64,000 nt of DNA from Salinarimonas soli. Lineage in GTDB: Bacteria; Pseudomonadota; Alphaproteobacteria; Rhizobiales; Beijerinckiaceae. The stretch's first letter is position 1. Every line of letters starts with the position of its first letter. Below are positions 1 through 7,553 of this stretch, in pieces. The position numbers and the translations under genes are program-made. The notes beneath the pieces are model-generated. The model searched no databases, was not told the DNA's origin, and was given only the letters and a program-made list of their open reading frames with translations. The stretch is from NCBI RefSeq assembly GCF_008386575.1, contig NZ_VUOA01000037.1:62001-126000 (forward strand). Reading direction: 5' to 3'.

Positions 1-205
1 CCGAGCCATCGTGAGCCCGAACGACCGTCAGGGCCGGCAGGCGCCCGCGATAGGTTTCGACGATCGCGACGGAGTCGTCGGTCGAGCCGTTGTCGACGAA
101 GACGAGCTCCCAGGTGCCGGAGAAGCTTTGACGGGCCAGCGCGTCGAGCTGCGCCCGAAGCGTCAGAGCGCCATTGTAGCAAGGAAGAATGACGCTGACG
201 TCCAT
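1..205 (-). CDS. Glycosyltransferase family 2, N-terminus only (partial)
   Basis: The gene starts at ATG 205-203 and runs off the left edge, leaving about 68 residues. They begin MDVSVILPCYNGALTL and continue to WELVFVDNGSTDDSV, the hallmark first two strands of a GT-A fold family 2 glycosyltransferase: beta-strand, PCYN turn, then VDNGSTDD. These enzymes move a sugar from a nucleotide-sugar donor to a lipid- or polysaccharide-linked acceptor at the cytoplasmic face. The DxD metal site and acceptor domain lie outside the window, so no specificity can be given. No further sugar gene is seen until 44 kb. Confidence 0.85.
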   Translation of the reverse strand, partial: MDVSVILPCYNGALTLRAQLDALARQSFSGTWELVFVDNGSTDDSVAIVETYRGRLPALTVVRAHDGS

Positions 206-663
206 GGCCCGCCTTTCGCCGCTGGCCCCGCCCGATCGGGTTATCCACGGTAGCCGGACGTGTGAACCGTTTTCAAGTCCCCTGGGAATTGCAATGATGT
301 GGACAACCTGCGGCTTCGTCACCACAAGGAGCTTCGGTGACGCGAAACCTTCGTGATCTTTGCGCGATGCCGGCTCGGGCGTTGGCTTCTCGGCATCATC
401 CGGCGAGCCGAACTGAAGCGAGCTCCTGTGAAGCCGTTTTCGTCAGAGCCGCGGATTGAGCCCGGCCGACGGGGTAAGCGGTTCGAGGTCCGCGTCCGCA
501 CCGGGCCTGGGCCGGCGAACCTGGACGCCGCTCGCGTGATCGTCGATCTCGTGCCGCCTTTCGCCCCAATGTAGCGCTGGTATTCGGCGCGGCCGACCGA
601 ACTCAGCATCGGCGAGAACCAGTATTCCGCACTCAACGCGGCGTCGATCTTGAACGGCCGTTC
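206..663. other. Intergenic stretch, no convincing gene
   Basis: This 458-base gap lies between the GT2 start and the GH15 stop codon. Open frames exist on both strands (for example 319-636 minus and 353-574 plus), but they are Arg/Ser-rich and resemble no family I know. A short minus-strand stretch around 560-640 reads like coding sequence (EYWFSPMLSSVGRAEYQRY) and could be a decayed gene. No hairpin, tRNA or repeat was recognised. Confidence 0.4.
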
Positions 664-2484
664 TCACGGGAGGGGCTGGTACGACCTTTGCTCGGCCGGC
701 TTCACGCCGCGGCTGAGATTGAGAGCCGAGATGATCAGGGCCACGTGCGAGAACGCTTGGGGCATGTTGCCCAGGAGGCGGCCGGCACGGGCGTCGTACT
801 CCTCCGAGAGCAGGCCCACGTCGTTGCACAGACCGACCAGACGATCGAACAGCGCGCGCGCATCCTCGATGCGGCCGAGCTGACGATAGGCATCGACAAG
901 CCAGAAGCTGCAGGCCAGGAACGCACCCTCGCCCACAGGGAGCCCGTCGGCGCTCTCCTGGGTGTCGTAGCGCAGGAGCAGCCCGTCCCGGCACAGACGT
1001 TCCTCCACCGCCTCGACGGTGCCCCGGATGCGAGGGTCGCCGGCGGTCAGGAAACCGACGGCGGGGAGAAGGAGGAGGCTCGCATCGAGGCCGCTCGCTC
1101 CATAGGACCTCACGAAGGTTCCGCCGACGGGATCGTAGCCGCGGGCGCAGACCTGCTCGTGGATTGCGTCGCGCTCGCGGCGCCAGTCGTCCACCGGCGC
1201 GTCGAGCCCGAAGGCCTCGGCGCTGCGGATCCCGCGGTCGAAGGCCACCCAGGCCATGACCTTGGAATGCACGAAGTGCTGCGGCTCGCCGCGAACCTCC
1301 CAGATGCCCTGGTCGGGCTCGCGCCAGATCCCGGAGAGGTGGTTCAGCATCGCGCGCTGGATTGCCCAGGAGCGCTCGTCCTCCGGCAGGCCGCCGCAGC
1401 GCGCCTGGTGCAGCGCGTCCATGACCTGCCCGTAGACGTCGAGCTGGCGCTGACTGTGGGCGGCGTTGCCGATGCGCACGGGAGCGGATCCCTCGTAGCC
1501 GGGGAGCCAGTCAGCGGTCCATTCGGTCAGGCGCCGCTCGCCGGCCAGGCCATACATGATCCGCATCTGGTCCGGGCTTCCCGCGATCGCCCGCACGAGC
1601 CAGTCCCGCCACGCACGGGCCTCCTGGTAATAGCCGGCGTTCATGAGCGCCAGAAGGGACAGGGTCGCGTCGCGCAGCCAGCAGAAGCGATAATCCCAGT
1701 TTCTCACGCCGCCAATCGCCTCCGGAAGCGACGTGGTCGCGGCGGCCACGATGCCGCCCGTCGGCGCGTAGGTCAGGGCTTTGAGCACCATCAAGGACCG
1801 GCGAACGGCCGTCGACCAAGCCGGCGGCAGCTCCGCCGCGTCACCCATGACCTCGTCCGACTGCGCGACCCATCCTCGCCAGAATCGCTCCGTCTCGTCG
1901 AGCGCGGTTGCAACGTCGATCGGGCGGGGAAGGGGACCGTGCGAGGCGCCATAGCTCAGGACGAAGGGCACCACCTCCCCGGCCTCTACCGTGAAATCGG
2001 CCACCGTCTTCAGGTCCTCGCCGCGGAGCTCCACGGGCGTGCGCAGCACGGTCATGTCCGGGCCGGCGACCGCTCGCAGCGCGCCGTCCGGCAGCCGGGT
2101 GACCCACGGGACGTCGGCGCCGTAGCCGAACCGGATCACGAGCTCCATGCGCATGGCGACCCGCCCGTGCTCGCCGCGAACCAGCCGCACCACGTCGGGG
2201 CTCTGTCCGCGCGGCGGCATGAAGTCGACGAGCGTGACCGCGCCCTCGGCGGTCTCGAAGCGGGTCTCCAGGACGAGCGTGTCGTCGCGGTAGGCGCGGG
2301 TCGACCGGACGACGGGTTCGCGCGGGGCCAGGAGCCAGCGGCCGTGCTCCTCCCGCCCGAGCAGGGCGGCGAAGGCCGCATCGGAGTCGAAACGCGGCCA
2401 GCATAGCCAGTCGATTGAGCCGTTCCGCCCGACCAGGGCGACGGTCTCGCAATCGCCGATCAGGGCATAGTCTTCAATCCTCAT
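664..2484 (-). CDS. Glycoside hydrolase family 15 (glucoamylase/trehalase-like)
   Basis: The product has 606 residues and no signal peptide, so it is probably cytoplasmic and hydrolyses alpha-glucosides such as trehalose or short maltodextrins. The N-terminus MRIEDYALIGDCETVALVG followed by NGSIDWLCWPRFDS is the conserved beta-sandwich start of bacterial GH15 proteins. GGVRNWDYRFCWLRDA, near the middle, is the (alpha/alpha)6-barrel signature. GEGAFLACSFWLVDAY near the C-terminus carries the second catalytic-region Glu. I chose ATG 2484 rather than the earlier in-frame start because family members begin at MRIEDY. It stands alone; the next gene upstream is a tiny ORF on the other strand. Trehalase versus glucoamylase cannot be told from sequence alone. 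Confidence 0.9.
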   Translation of the reverse strand: MRIEDYALIGDCETVALVGRNGSIDWLCWPRFDSDAAFAALLGREEHGRWLLAPREPVVRSTRAYRDDTLVLETRFETAEGAVTLVDFMPPRGQSPDVVRLVRGEHGRVAMRMELVIRFGYGADVPWVTRLPDGALRAVAGPDMTVLRTPVELRGEDLKTVADFTVEAGEVVPFVLSYGASHGPLPRPIDVATALDETERFWRGWVAQSDEVMGDAAELPPAWSTAVRRSLMVLKALTYAPTGGIVAAATTSLPEAIGGVRNWDYRFCWLRDATLSLLALMNAGYYQEARAWRDWLVRAIAGSPDQMRIMYGLAGERRLTEWTADWLPGYEGSAPVRIGNAAHSQRQLDVYGQVMDALHQARCGGLPEDERSWAIQRAMLNHLSGIWREPDQGIWEVRGEPQHFVHSKVMAWVAFDRGIRSAEAFGLDAPVDDWRRERDAIHEQVCARGYDPVGGTFVRSYGASGLDASLLLLPAVGFLTAGDPRIRGTVEAVEERLCRDGLLLRYDTQESADGLPVGEGAFLACSFWLVDAYRQLGRIEDARALFDRLVGLCNDVGLLSEEYDARAGRLLGNMPQAFSHVALIISALNLSRGVKPAEQRSYQPLP

Positions 2485-2713
2485 CGTAAGCCCTCGGAGG
2501 CGGCCTGCGACGGGGGACGGCATGCAAGCGCCGGATGGGCGCTGTCTACGGCCACGGTCTGATCCATCGGCGTGGCCAACCGGCCGAACGTGCCTTCGTT
2601 CCCGGGCACAAGGTCACAGGCGGGGCTGGACGGGGCGGCCGCGCGTGCCGGGCGCAATCTTGCGGATGCAGTTGCCAGCGCGGGCTGCTATCAAGAGCGC
2701 GGAGGTGAAAGCC

Positions 2714-2851
2714 ATGGCGAAGCTTATCTATTCCGCAGCCCTGATCATGGCCGGTCTCGATCTTTCCATGTTTCGTGGTGCGATCATGGCCGAGGTGAGC
2801 GACGAGTGGGCGGCGCTCGTGCGCATGCTCTGGAACCTCATTCAGCGCTGA
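2714..2851 (+). CDS. Small hypothetical protein, 45 residues
   Basis: ATG 2714 sits 4 bases after GGAGGTGAAA, a near-perfect ribosome binding site, and the frame closes at TGA 2849-2851. The product begins MAKLIYSAALIMAGLDLSMF and ends WAALVRMLWNLIQR: two short amphipathic or hydrophobic stretches flanking an acidic centre. I do not recognise a family. The strong Shine-Dalgarno and its placement in the gap before the convergent EmrB gene are the reasons to call it. A 7-bp inverted repeat GGCCACG/CGTGGCC (2550-2577) lies upstream and may be regulatory. Confidence 0.5.
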   Translation: MAKLIYSAALIMAGLDLSMFRGAIMAEVSDEWAALVRMLWNLIQR

Positions 2852-2862
2852 CCGCGAAGCCC

Positions 2863-4458
2863 TCAGTGACCGCCGCCTCCGCCTGCATTGCGCGGGCGCT
2901 TGATGAGCGGCGTGGCGCAAGCCATCGCGACGAACAGGATCGTGAGGATCAGGAAGACGTCCGCGAAGGACATCACCAGGGCCTCGCGGCGCACGATGTT
3001 CGACAAGGACTTTATCGCAGCCTGTCCGGCATCCGAGCCGAGGTCGTGGAAGCGGAGCGTCATCGCCGCCAGTCGCTCGTTCGAGACCGAACGTCCCCAT
3101 CGCACGCTCTCGTGCAGGCGGGCGATGTGCAGGTCCCAACGGTCGTTGAGCAGCGTGTTGATGAGCGCCAGCCCCACGGCGCCGCCGAGGTTGCGGGTGA
3201 GGTTGTACAGGCCCGAAGCGTTCTTCAGCCGCTCCGGGGGGAGCGTGCCCAGCGCGATGTTGTTGATCGGCACCATGCACAGCATCAGCGAGACGCCGCG
3301 GCAGATCTGCGGGATGAGCAGCTCGTGGAAATCCCAGTCCTTCGTCACCCCCGTGAACCACCAGGTGCCGACGGCGAAGCCCGTGAAGCCGATCGCCATC
3401 ATGACGCGGGGGTCGAGCTTGGCCGACAGGCGGCCGGCCACCGGCGCCATGAAGAACATGCAGACGCCCGTGACGAACATCGTCTCGCCGATCTGGAGCG
3501 CCGAATAGCCCCGCACGCGGCCGAGATAGAGGGGGTACAGATAGGTCAGGCCGTAGAGGCCGATGCCCATGACGAAGCTAAAGGCGCAGCCCGCCGCGAA
3601 GTTGCGGTTGGCGAAGGCGCGCAGGTCCACGATCGGGTTCTCGGCCGTGAGCGCCCGCCAGAAGAACGCGACGGCGCCCGTCACGCACACCACGGCCGCG
3701 AGGAGGACGGCCTCGTCCGAGAACCAGTCGTTCGACGGGCCTTCTTCGAGGACGAACTCGAGGCAGCCCAGGAACGCGGCCATCGCGCCGAGCCCCCACC
3801 AGTCGAACGTGCGGAACAAGGGCAGGTTCGGCTTGTCGAAGTCGACGAGGAACCAGGTCGAGGCCGCCACGATGATGCCGGGCACGATGTTCACGAGGAA
3901 CAGCCAGTGCCACGAGAACAGGTCGGTGAGATAGCCGCCGACCGTCGGGCCGATGGTGGGCGCCAGCGTGGCGACGAGCCCGATGATCGGTGAGACGACG
4001 GGGCGCTTCTCCGGCGGGAAGATCGTGAAGGCGGATGCGAACACGGTGGGGATCATGCCGCCGCCGATGAAGCCCTGGAGGGCGCGCCAGATGATCATCT
4101 GCTCGATCGAGGTCGAGGTCGCGCACATGAGGCTCATGAGCGTGAACCCCGCCGCCGAGAGCGAGAACATGACCCGCGTCGAGAGCACGCGCGAGAGCGT
4201 GCCCGAGAGCGGGATCATGATCACCTCGGCGATGAGGTAGCTCGTCTGCACCCACGAGATCTCGTCGGCGGAGGCGCCGAGGCCGGCCTGGATCTCGGAG
4301 AGCGACGCCGAGACGATCTGGATGTCCAGGATCGCCATGAACATCCCGAACACCATGCAGATGAACGCGATCAGCCGGCGCCGGTCGAAACCGGCCGGCT
4401 GGGCAACCGCCGGAGCGGCGGGCCGAAGGGGCGTGTGGAGGGCGGCGGTGGAGGCCAT
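2863..4458 (-). CDS. emrB: DHA2-family MFS multidrug efflux transporter (EmrB-like)
   Basis: This 531-residue inner-membrane protein has about 14 hydrophobic segments, the size and layout of the DHA2 (14-TMS) drug:H+ antiporters. Early motifs include FMAILDIQIVSASL in TM1 and WVQTSYLIAEVIMIPLSG in TM2, both characteristic of EmrB/QacA relatives. The tail is Gly/His-rich. It lies 59 bases downstream of an EmrA-type adaptor on the same strand, so the two should form an EmrAB pump that passes drugs or uncouplers to an outer-membrane channel; no TolC-like gene is in view. The divergent TetR gene is the likely regulator. Confidence 0.92.
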   Translation of the reverse strand: MASTAALHTPLRPAAPAVAQPAGFDRRRLIAFICMVFGMFMAILDIQIVSASLSEIQAGLGASADEISWVQTSYLIAEVIMIPLSGTLSRVLSTRVMFSLSAAGFTLMSLMCATSTSIEQMIIWRALQGFIGGGMIPTVFASAFTIFPPEKRPVVSPIIGLVATLAPTIGPTVGGYLTDLFSWHWLFLVNIVPGIIVAASTWFLVDFDKPNLPLFRTFDWWGLGAMAAFLGCLEFVLEEGPSNDWFSDEAVLLAAVVCVTGAVAFFWRALTAENPIVDLRAFANRNFAAGCAFSFVMGIGLYGLTYLYPLYLGRVRGYSALQIGETMFVTGVCMFFMAPVAGRLSAKLDPRVMMAIGFTGFAVGTWWFTGVTKDWDFHELLIPQICRGVSLMLCMVPINNIALGTLPPERLKNASGLYNLTRNLGGAVGLALINTLLNDRWDLHIARLHESVRWGRSVSNERLAAMTLRFHDLGSDAGQAAIKSLSNIVRREALVMSFADVFLILTILFVAMACATPLIKRPRNAGGGGGH

Positions 4459-4517
4459 GGTCGCGTTCGTTCGATCCGAAGGGGGCGGCAGGGGCGGAGG
4501 CGGGCTCCGCCCCGGGA

Positions 4518-5795
4518 TCAGGGCTTGTGCTTGCGGGCGACCGGCGGACCGTCCGTCGCGTCGGTCTGGGTCGAGGCAGGCGCCTGTGCCACCGCCCGGC
4601 GCGGCGCCGCAGCCTCCGCCGAGCCCGCGTCGCGGGAATCCACCCGCACCACCGCCGACAGGCCAGGCCGCAGCAGGCGCTCGTTGGCCACATCGTCGGG
4701 AATCGCGATGCGCACGGGGACGCGCTGGACGATCTTCGTAAAGTTGCCCGTGGCGTTCTCGGGCGGCAGCAGGCTGAAGACGGAGCCGGAGGCTGGTGCC
4801 ACGCTCTCGACGCGGCCCTCGATCTCGCGGCCGGGCAGGGCGTCGATCTCCAGGCGGACCCGCTGGCCCGGATGCAAGGAGCCCATCTGGGTCTCCTTGA
4901 AATTCGCGTCAATATGGACGGTCGTGAGCGGGACGACGGCGGCGAGCCTTGCGCCGGGCTGCACGTAGGAACCGACCTCGACGGCGCGGTTGCCGACCAC
5001 GCCGTCCACGGGAGCGCGAATCTCCGTGAACGAGAGGTCGCGTTCGGCCCGGTCGACGGCCGTCTTGTACTCGGCCGCGACACGCTCCGCCTCGGCACCC
5101 TGGGCGGTGAGCACGTCCACGTTGGCGTGCGCGGCTGCGAGCGCCGCTTCGGCGCCGGCAACGGTCGCCGCGCTACGCTGCTGATCGGCCCGCACCTGCT
5201 CGAGACGGGCCGCGGTGCTGTAGCCGGACTGGCCGAGCTGGCTTTGGCGCTGGAGCTCGCCCGCGGCCCGCTCGGCGTCCGCCCGCGCGGCGTCGAGCTG
5301 GGCCATGGCCTGCTGCACCCCGGCCCGCCCGGCATCGGCTTGGCGGGCAAGACGCTCGATCGCGGCCTGCTGCGTCGCGAGCTTGTCGCGAGCGGCCCGC
5401 ACCGCGAGGCGGTAGTCGCCGGCGTCAATCCGCGCGATCACGTCGCCTGCCTTGACCGCCTGGTTGTTCTCGACCGGCACCTCGGCGACGTAGCCTGAGA
5501 CCTTGGCCGACAGCACGGTGATGTCCGCCTGGACGTAGGCGTCGTCCGTCGAGACCATGAAGCGGCCGTTGGTCCAGTAGCCATAGGCCTCGTATCCCCC
5601 GAACCCGACGCCGCCCAGGAGCACCGCGAGCAGCACGGCCCGCCTGAGGGGACGCTTGCCCTTCACGGGCGCGGCCGGTCCCGACGGCATCTCGCGCCGC
5701 TCCGCCACCGTCGGCATGGTGCTGCGCTCGGCACCGCCCGGCGCCGGGCTGCCCGTCTCGGCGGCACGGGTCTTGATATGTTGCTCGTCAGCCAT
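4518..5795 (-). CDS. emrA: HlyD/EmrA-family membrane fusion protein
   Basis: The 425-residue product has a cytoplasmic N-terminus of about 50 residues, one membrane anchor (RRAVLLAVLLGGVGFGGYEA), then the HlyD biotinyl-lipoyl-like segment STDDAYVQADITVLSAKVSG and EVPVENNQAVKAGDVIARID. A long Ala/Gln-rich alpha-helical hairpin (roughly residues 130-230) and a beta-barrel follow. This is the periplasmic adaptor linking EmrB to the outer membrane. It is the first gene of the emrAB pair, and its promoter lies in the 130-base gap shared with tetR, where two palindromes sit. The C-terminal 30 residues are low-complexity. Confidence 0.92.
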   Translation of the reverse strand: MADEQHIKTRAAETGSPAPGGAERSTMPTVAERREMPSGPAAPVKGKRPLRRAVLLAVLLGGVGFGGYEAYGYWTNGRFMVSTDDAYVQADITVLSAKVSGYVAEVPVENNQAVKAGDVIARIDAGDYRLAVRAARDKLATQQAAIERLARQADAGRAGVQQAMAQLDAARADAERAAGELQRQSQLGQSGYSTAARLEQVRADQQRSAATVAGAEAALAAAHANVDVLTAQGAEAERVAAEYKTAVDRAERDLSFTEIRAPVDGVVGNRAVEVGSYVQPGARLAAVVPLTTVHIDANFKETQMGSLHPGQRVRLEIDALPGREIEGRVESVAPASGSVFSLLPPENATGNFTKIVQRVPVRIAIPDDVANERLLRPGLSAVVRVDSRDAGSAEAAAPRRAVAQAPASTQTDATDGPPVARKHKP

Positions 5796-5812
5796 GATCT
5801 TCGCCTGAAGGG

Positions 5813-5833
5813 TTTACCGAACCGTTCGGTCAA
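5813..5833. promoter_or_regulatory. TetR-family operator 1
   Basis: ACCGAAC-C-GTTCGGT is a perfect 7+1+7 palindrome centred on base 5823, extendable to about 21 bases with one mismatch. It shares its core with operator 2, 69 bases away centre to centre. It lies between the emrA promoter and the emrA start codon, so a repressor bound here would block transcript elongation or act cooperatively with site 2. Confidence 0.75.
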
Positions 5834-5873
5834 AACTGAGCGTGGGGTTGACGCCCTGGTGTCCGATGGACAG

Positions 5874-5902
5874 GATATATGTTGATCGAACCGTTCGGTC
5901 AA
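5874..5902 (-). promoter_or_regulatory. emrAB promoter overlapped by TetR operator 2
   Basis: On the minus strand TTGACC (5897-5902) and TATATC (5874-5879) are separated by exactly 17 bases, a good sigma-70-type promoter reading into emrA. The palindrome TTGATCGAAC-C-GTTCGGTCAA (5882-5902, one mismatched pair) covers the -35 box and most of the spacer. Occupancy by the TetR protein would therefore shut the promoter. The same site lies 24 bases upstream of tetR, which suggests autoregulation. Confidence 0.75.
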
Positions 5903-5925
5903 TTGCGGGAGGTCGAAAAGGTTCC

Positions 5926-6570
5926 ATGAGCACGGACAGCGCGATCAAGGAGGCCCCGGCGCCTGCGGCGGTCGACAGCGCGAAGCGGAGGCAGATCATT
6001 GAGGGCGCGCGGCGCGTGTTCCTCGCCCAGGGGTTCGACGGCGCCAGCATGGGTGAGATCGCCCGGGCGGCCGGCGTCTCCAAGGGAACGCTCTACGTCT
6101 ATTTCGATTCGAAGGACGCCCTGTTCGAGGCTCTGACGCTGGAGGAGCGGGCGAGCCTCGCGGAGGTGCTCTTCATCCTCGACGACGGCAACCCGGATGT
6201 GCGCGACGTGCTCCGGCGCCTGGGCCACAGCTATCTGGCCATGCTCGTGCGGCCCGAGCACGTCTCAGCGGTTCGGATGGTTATCGGGGCGGCGGAGAAG
6301 TTTCCGCGCCTCGGCGAGATGTTCTACGAGGCCGGCCCTCGCGAGGGCGTCAGCCGGCTTCGGGTCTACCTCGACCGCCAGGTCGCGGCGGGGCGCCTGC
6401 GGATCAAGGACACGTCGATCGCCGCCGAGCAGTTCATCGGCCTGTGCGCTTCGCCGGTGCTGCGGCGCGTGCTGTTCGGGGCAGGTGGGCCGCCCACGGC
6501 CGCCGAGATGGAGGCGACCGTCGAGGCGGCGCTCGACACGTTCATGGCCGCCTTCGGCTCGACGAAATAG
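5926..6570 (+). CDS. TetR/AcrR-family transcriptional repressor
   Basis: The 214-residue product has an N-terminal TetR helix-turn-helix: RRQIIEGARRVFLAQGF, GASMGEIARAAGVSKGTLY, then VYFDSKDALFEAL (roughly residues 20-70). An all-helical ligand-binding domain of the AcrR C-terminal type follows. ATG 5926 was preferred over the in-frame GTG at 5842, because the latter would place operator 2 inside the gene. Divergent from emrAB and sharing two palindromes with it, this is the likely drug-responsive repressor of the pump and of itself. Confidence 0.9.
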   Translation: MSTDSAIKEAPAPAAVDSAKRRQIIEGARRVFLAQGFDGASMGEIARAAGVSKGTLYVYFDSKDALFEALTLEERASLAEVLFILDDGNPDVRDVLRRLGHSYLAMLVRPEHVSAVRMVIGAAEKFPRLGEMFYEAGPREGVSRLRVYLDRQVAAGRLRIKDTSIAAEQFIGLCASPVLRRVLFGAGGPPTAAEMEATVEAALDTFMAAFGSTK

Positions 6571-6608
6571 GCCGCGGAGCTGGCCGCGGATCGCCCGAGA
6601 TCCCCTTT

Positions 6609-7319
6609 TCACGCGCCGTGCGCGGGCGCTCCCATCGTTCCCGCGACCGCGACGAGGTGCCTGCGCATCGCGTCCGCCGCGGCGGCAGGATCGCGGCGTT
6701 GGAGGGCCCCGCTGATCGCGAGATGCTCGGCCGCGACGCGGTCCCGCTGATCGATCGAGCGGCCCTCGCGCAAGCGAAGCCAGGTCGGGTCGGCCCGCAG
6801 GTCGCTGATCGTGTCGAAGACCGCCAGGAAGAGGGTGTTGCGGGCCGCCTGCGCGATCCCGCGATGAAAGGCACCGTCCCATCGCTCGTAATCCGCGTCG
6901 TCGCGGGCCGCCGAGCACCGCGCGGCCGCCTCCCGGATCCGCTCCAGTTCGAAAGGCGCGGCGCGCAGCGCGGCGAACCGCGCGAGCACGGGCTCGATCT
7001 CGATGCGCACCTCCATCGTTTCGGCCGGGCTCACAAGCGGGGCCACGCCCCGCCTCAGCACCGCCCGTGGCGCCTGAAGAAAGGTGCCCTGGCCCTGACG
7101 GCGCCAGACTCGCCCCTCGGCCGCGAGTACGTCGAGGGCTCGGCGAACGGCCCGGCGACCGACCCCCATGGCTTCGGCGATCGCCCGCTCGGGTTGGACC
7201 CGGTCCCCGTCGACGAACTCCCCGGCCGCAAGCCGCTCGCGAAGGGCGGCAAGCGTCGTGTCCCCGGGAGAATTGGGTCGGGGAGGCGAACGATCCTCGA
7301 TCTGGTGGAGCTCGGTCAT
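6609..7319 (-). CDS. GntR-family regulator, FadR/FCD subfamily
   Basis: The 236-residue product has a winged helix (LAALRERLAAGEFVDGDRVQ, AEAMGVGRRAVRRALDVLAA, GRVWRRQGQGTFL) and an all-helical C-terminal FCD domain. The FCD metal-site pattern is suggested by YERWDGAFHRGIAQAARNTL and by a late DAMRRHL stretch. These proteins are usually repressors released by small carboxylates or amino acids. ATG 7319 was taken over a GTG two codons upstream. It is divergent from the gamma-glutamyltransferase/peptide-importer operon, and a GAACCAATCGCTT motif occurs close to each start, so it probably controls both. Confidence 0.88.
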   Translation of the reverse strand: MTELHQIEDRSPPRPNSPGDTTLAALRERLAAGEFVDGDRVQPERAIAEAMGVGRRAVRRALDVLAAEGRVWRRQGQGTFLQAPRAVLRRGVAPLVSPAETMEVRIEIEPVLARFAALRAAPFELERIREAAARCSAARDDADYERWDGAFHRGIAQAARNTLFLAVFDTISDLRADPTWLRLREGRSIDQRDRVAAEHLAISGALQRRDPAAAADAMRRHLVAVAGTMGAPAHGA

Positions 7320-7331
7320 GGGCACTCGAAT

Positions 7332-7351
7332 GAACCAATCGCTTCAATGGT
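7332..7351. promoter_or_regulatory. Candidate GntR operator, copy 1
   Basis: GAACCAATCGCTT (7332-7344) continues as CAATGGT, giving ACCA-N9-TGGT. The identical 13-base core recurs at 7497-7509 inside a perfect palindrome. This copy is 13 bases upstream of the GntR start codon, consistent with autoregulation. Confidence 0.55.
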
Positions 7352-7494
7352 ACACGGCTTGCGCCGCCGCGCCACCGGCTTGACGGTGCGACTGCTCTCT
7401 CGAGTGGCAGGGGACGCCCGCACTTTCGGCGAGGAACGGTCTTTACGAAAGGGAACTCGCGCCATAACCTGACGATCTAGGGCCGTCGGAGGCT

Positions 7495-7518
7495 GCGAAC
7501 CAATCGCTTATGGTTCGC
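7495..7518. promoter_or_regulatory. Candidate GntR operator, copy 2
   Basis: GCGAACCA (7495-7502) and TGGTTCGC (7511-7518) form a perfect 8-bp inverted repeat around ATCGCTTA. The ACCA...TGGT arms with an 8-base centre fit a winged-helix dimer site. It lies 35 bases before the TTG start chosen for the operon's first gene, and overlaps the ribosome-binding region of the alternative ATG at 7527. Confidence 0.6.
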
Positions 7519-7553
7519 CGAGCCGAATGGGCCGACAGCAGCGGGAGGGATGC

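Noticed and set aside
319-636. 105-codon minus-strand frame between the GT2 and GH15 genes
   Set aside because: Arg/Ser-rich, no ribosome binding site, no family. Only a short stretch looks protein-like, so it is treated as unexplained sequence.
2550-2577. GGCCACG/CGTGGCC inverted repeat near the GH15 start
   Set aside because: Seven-bp arms in GC-rich DNA occur easily by chance. It is noted within the 45-residue gene entry but not claimed as an operator.
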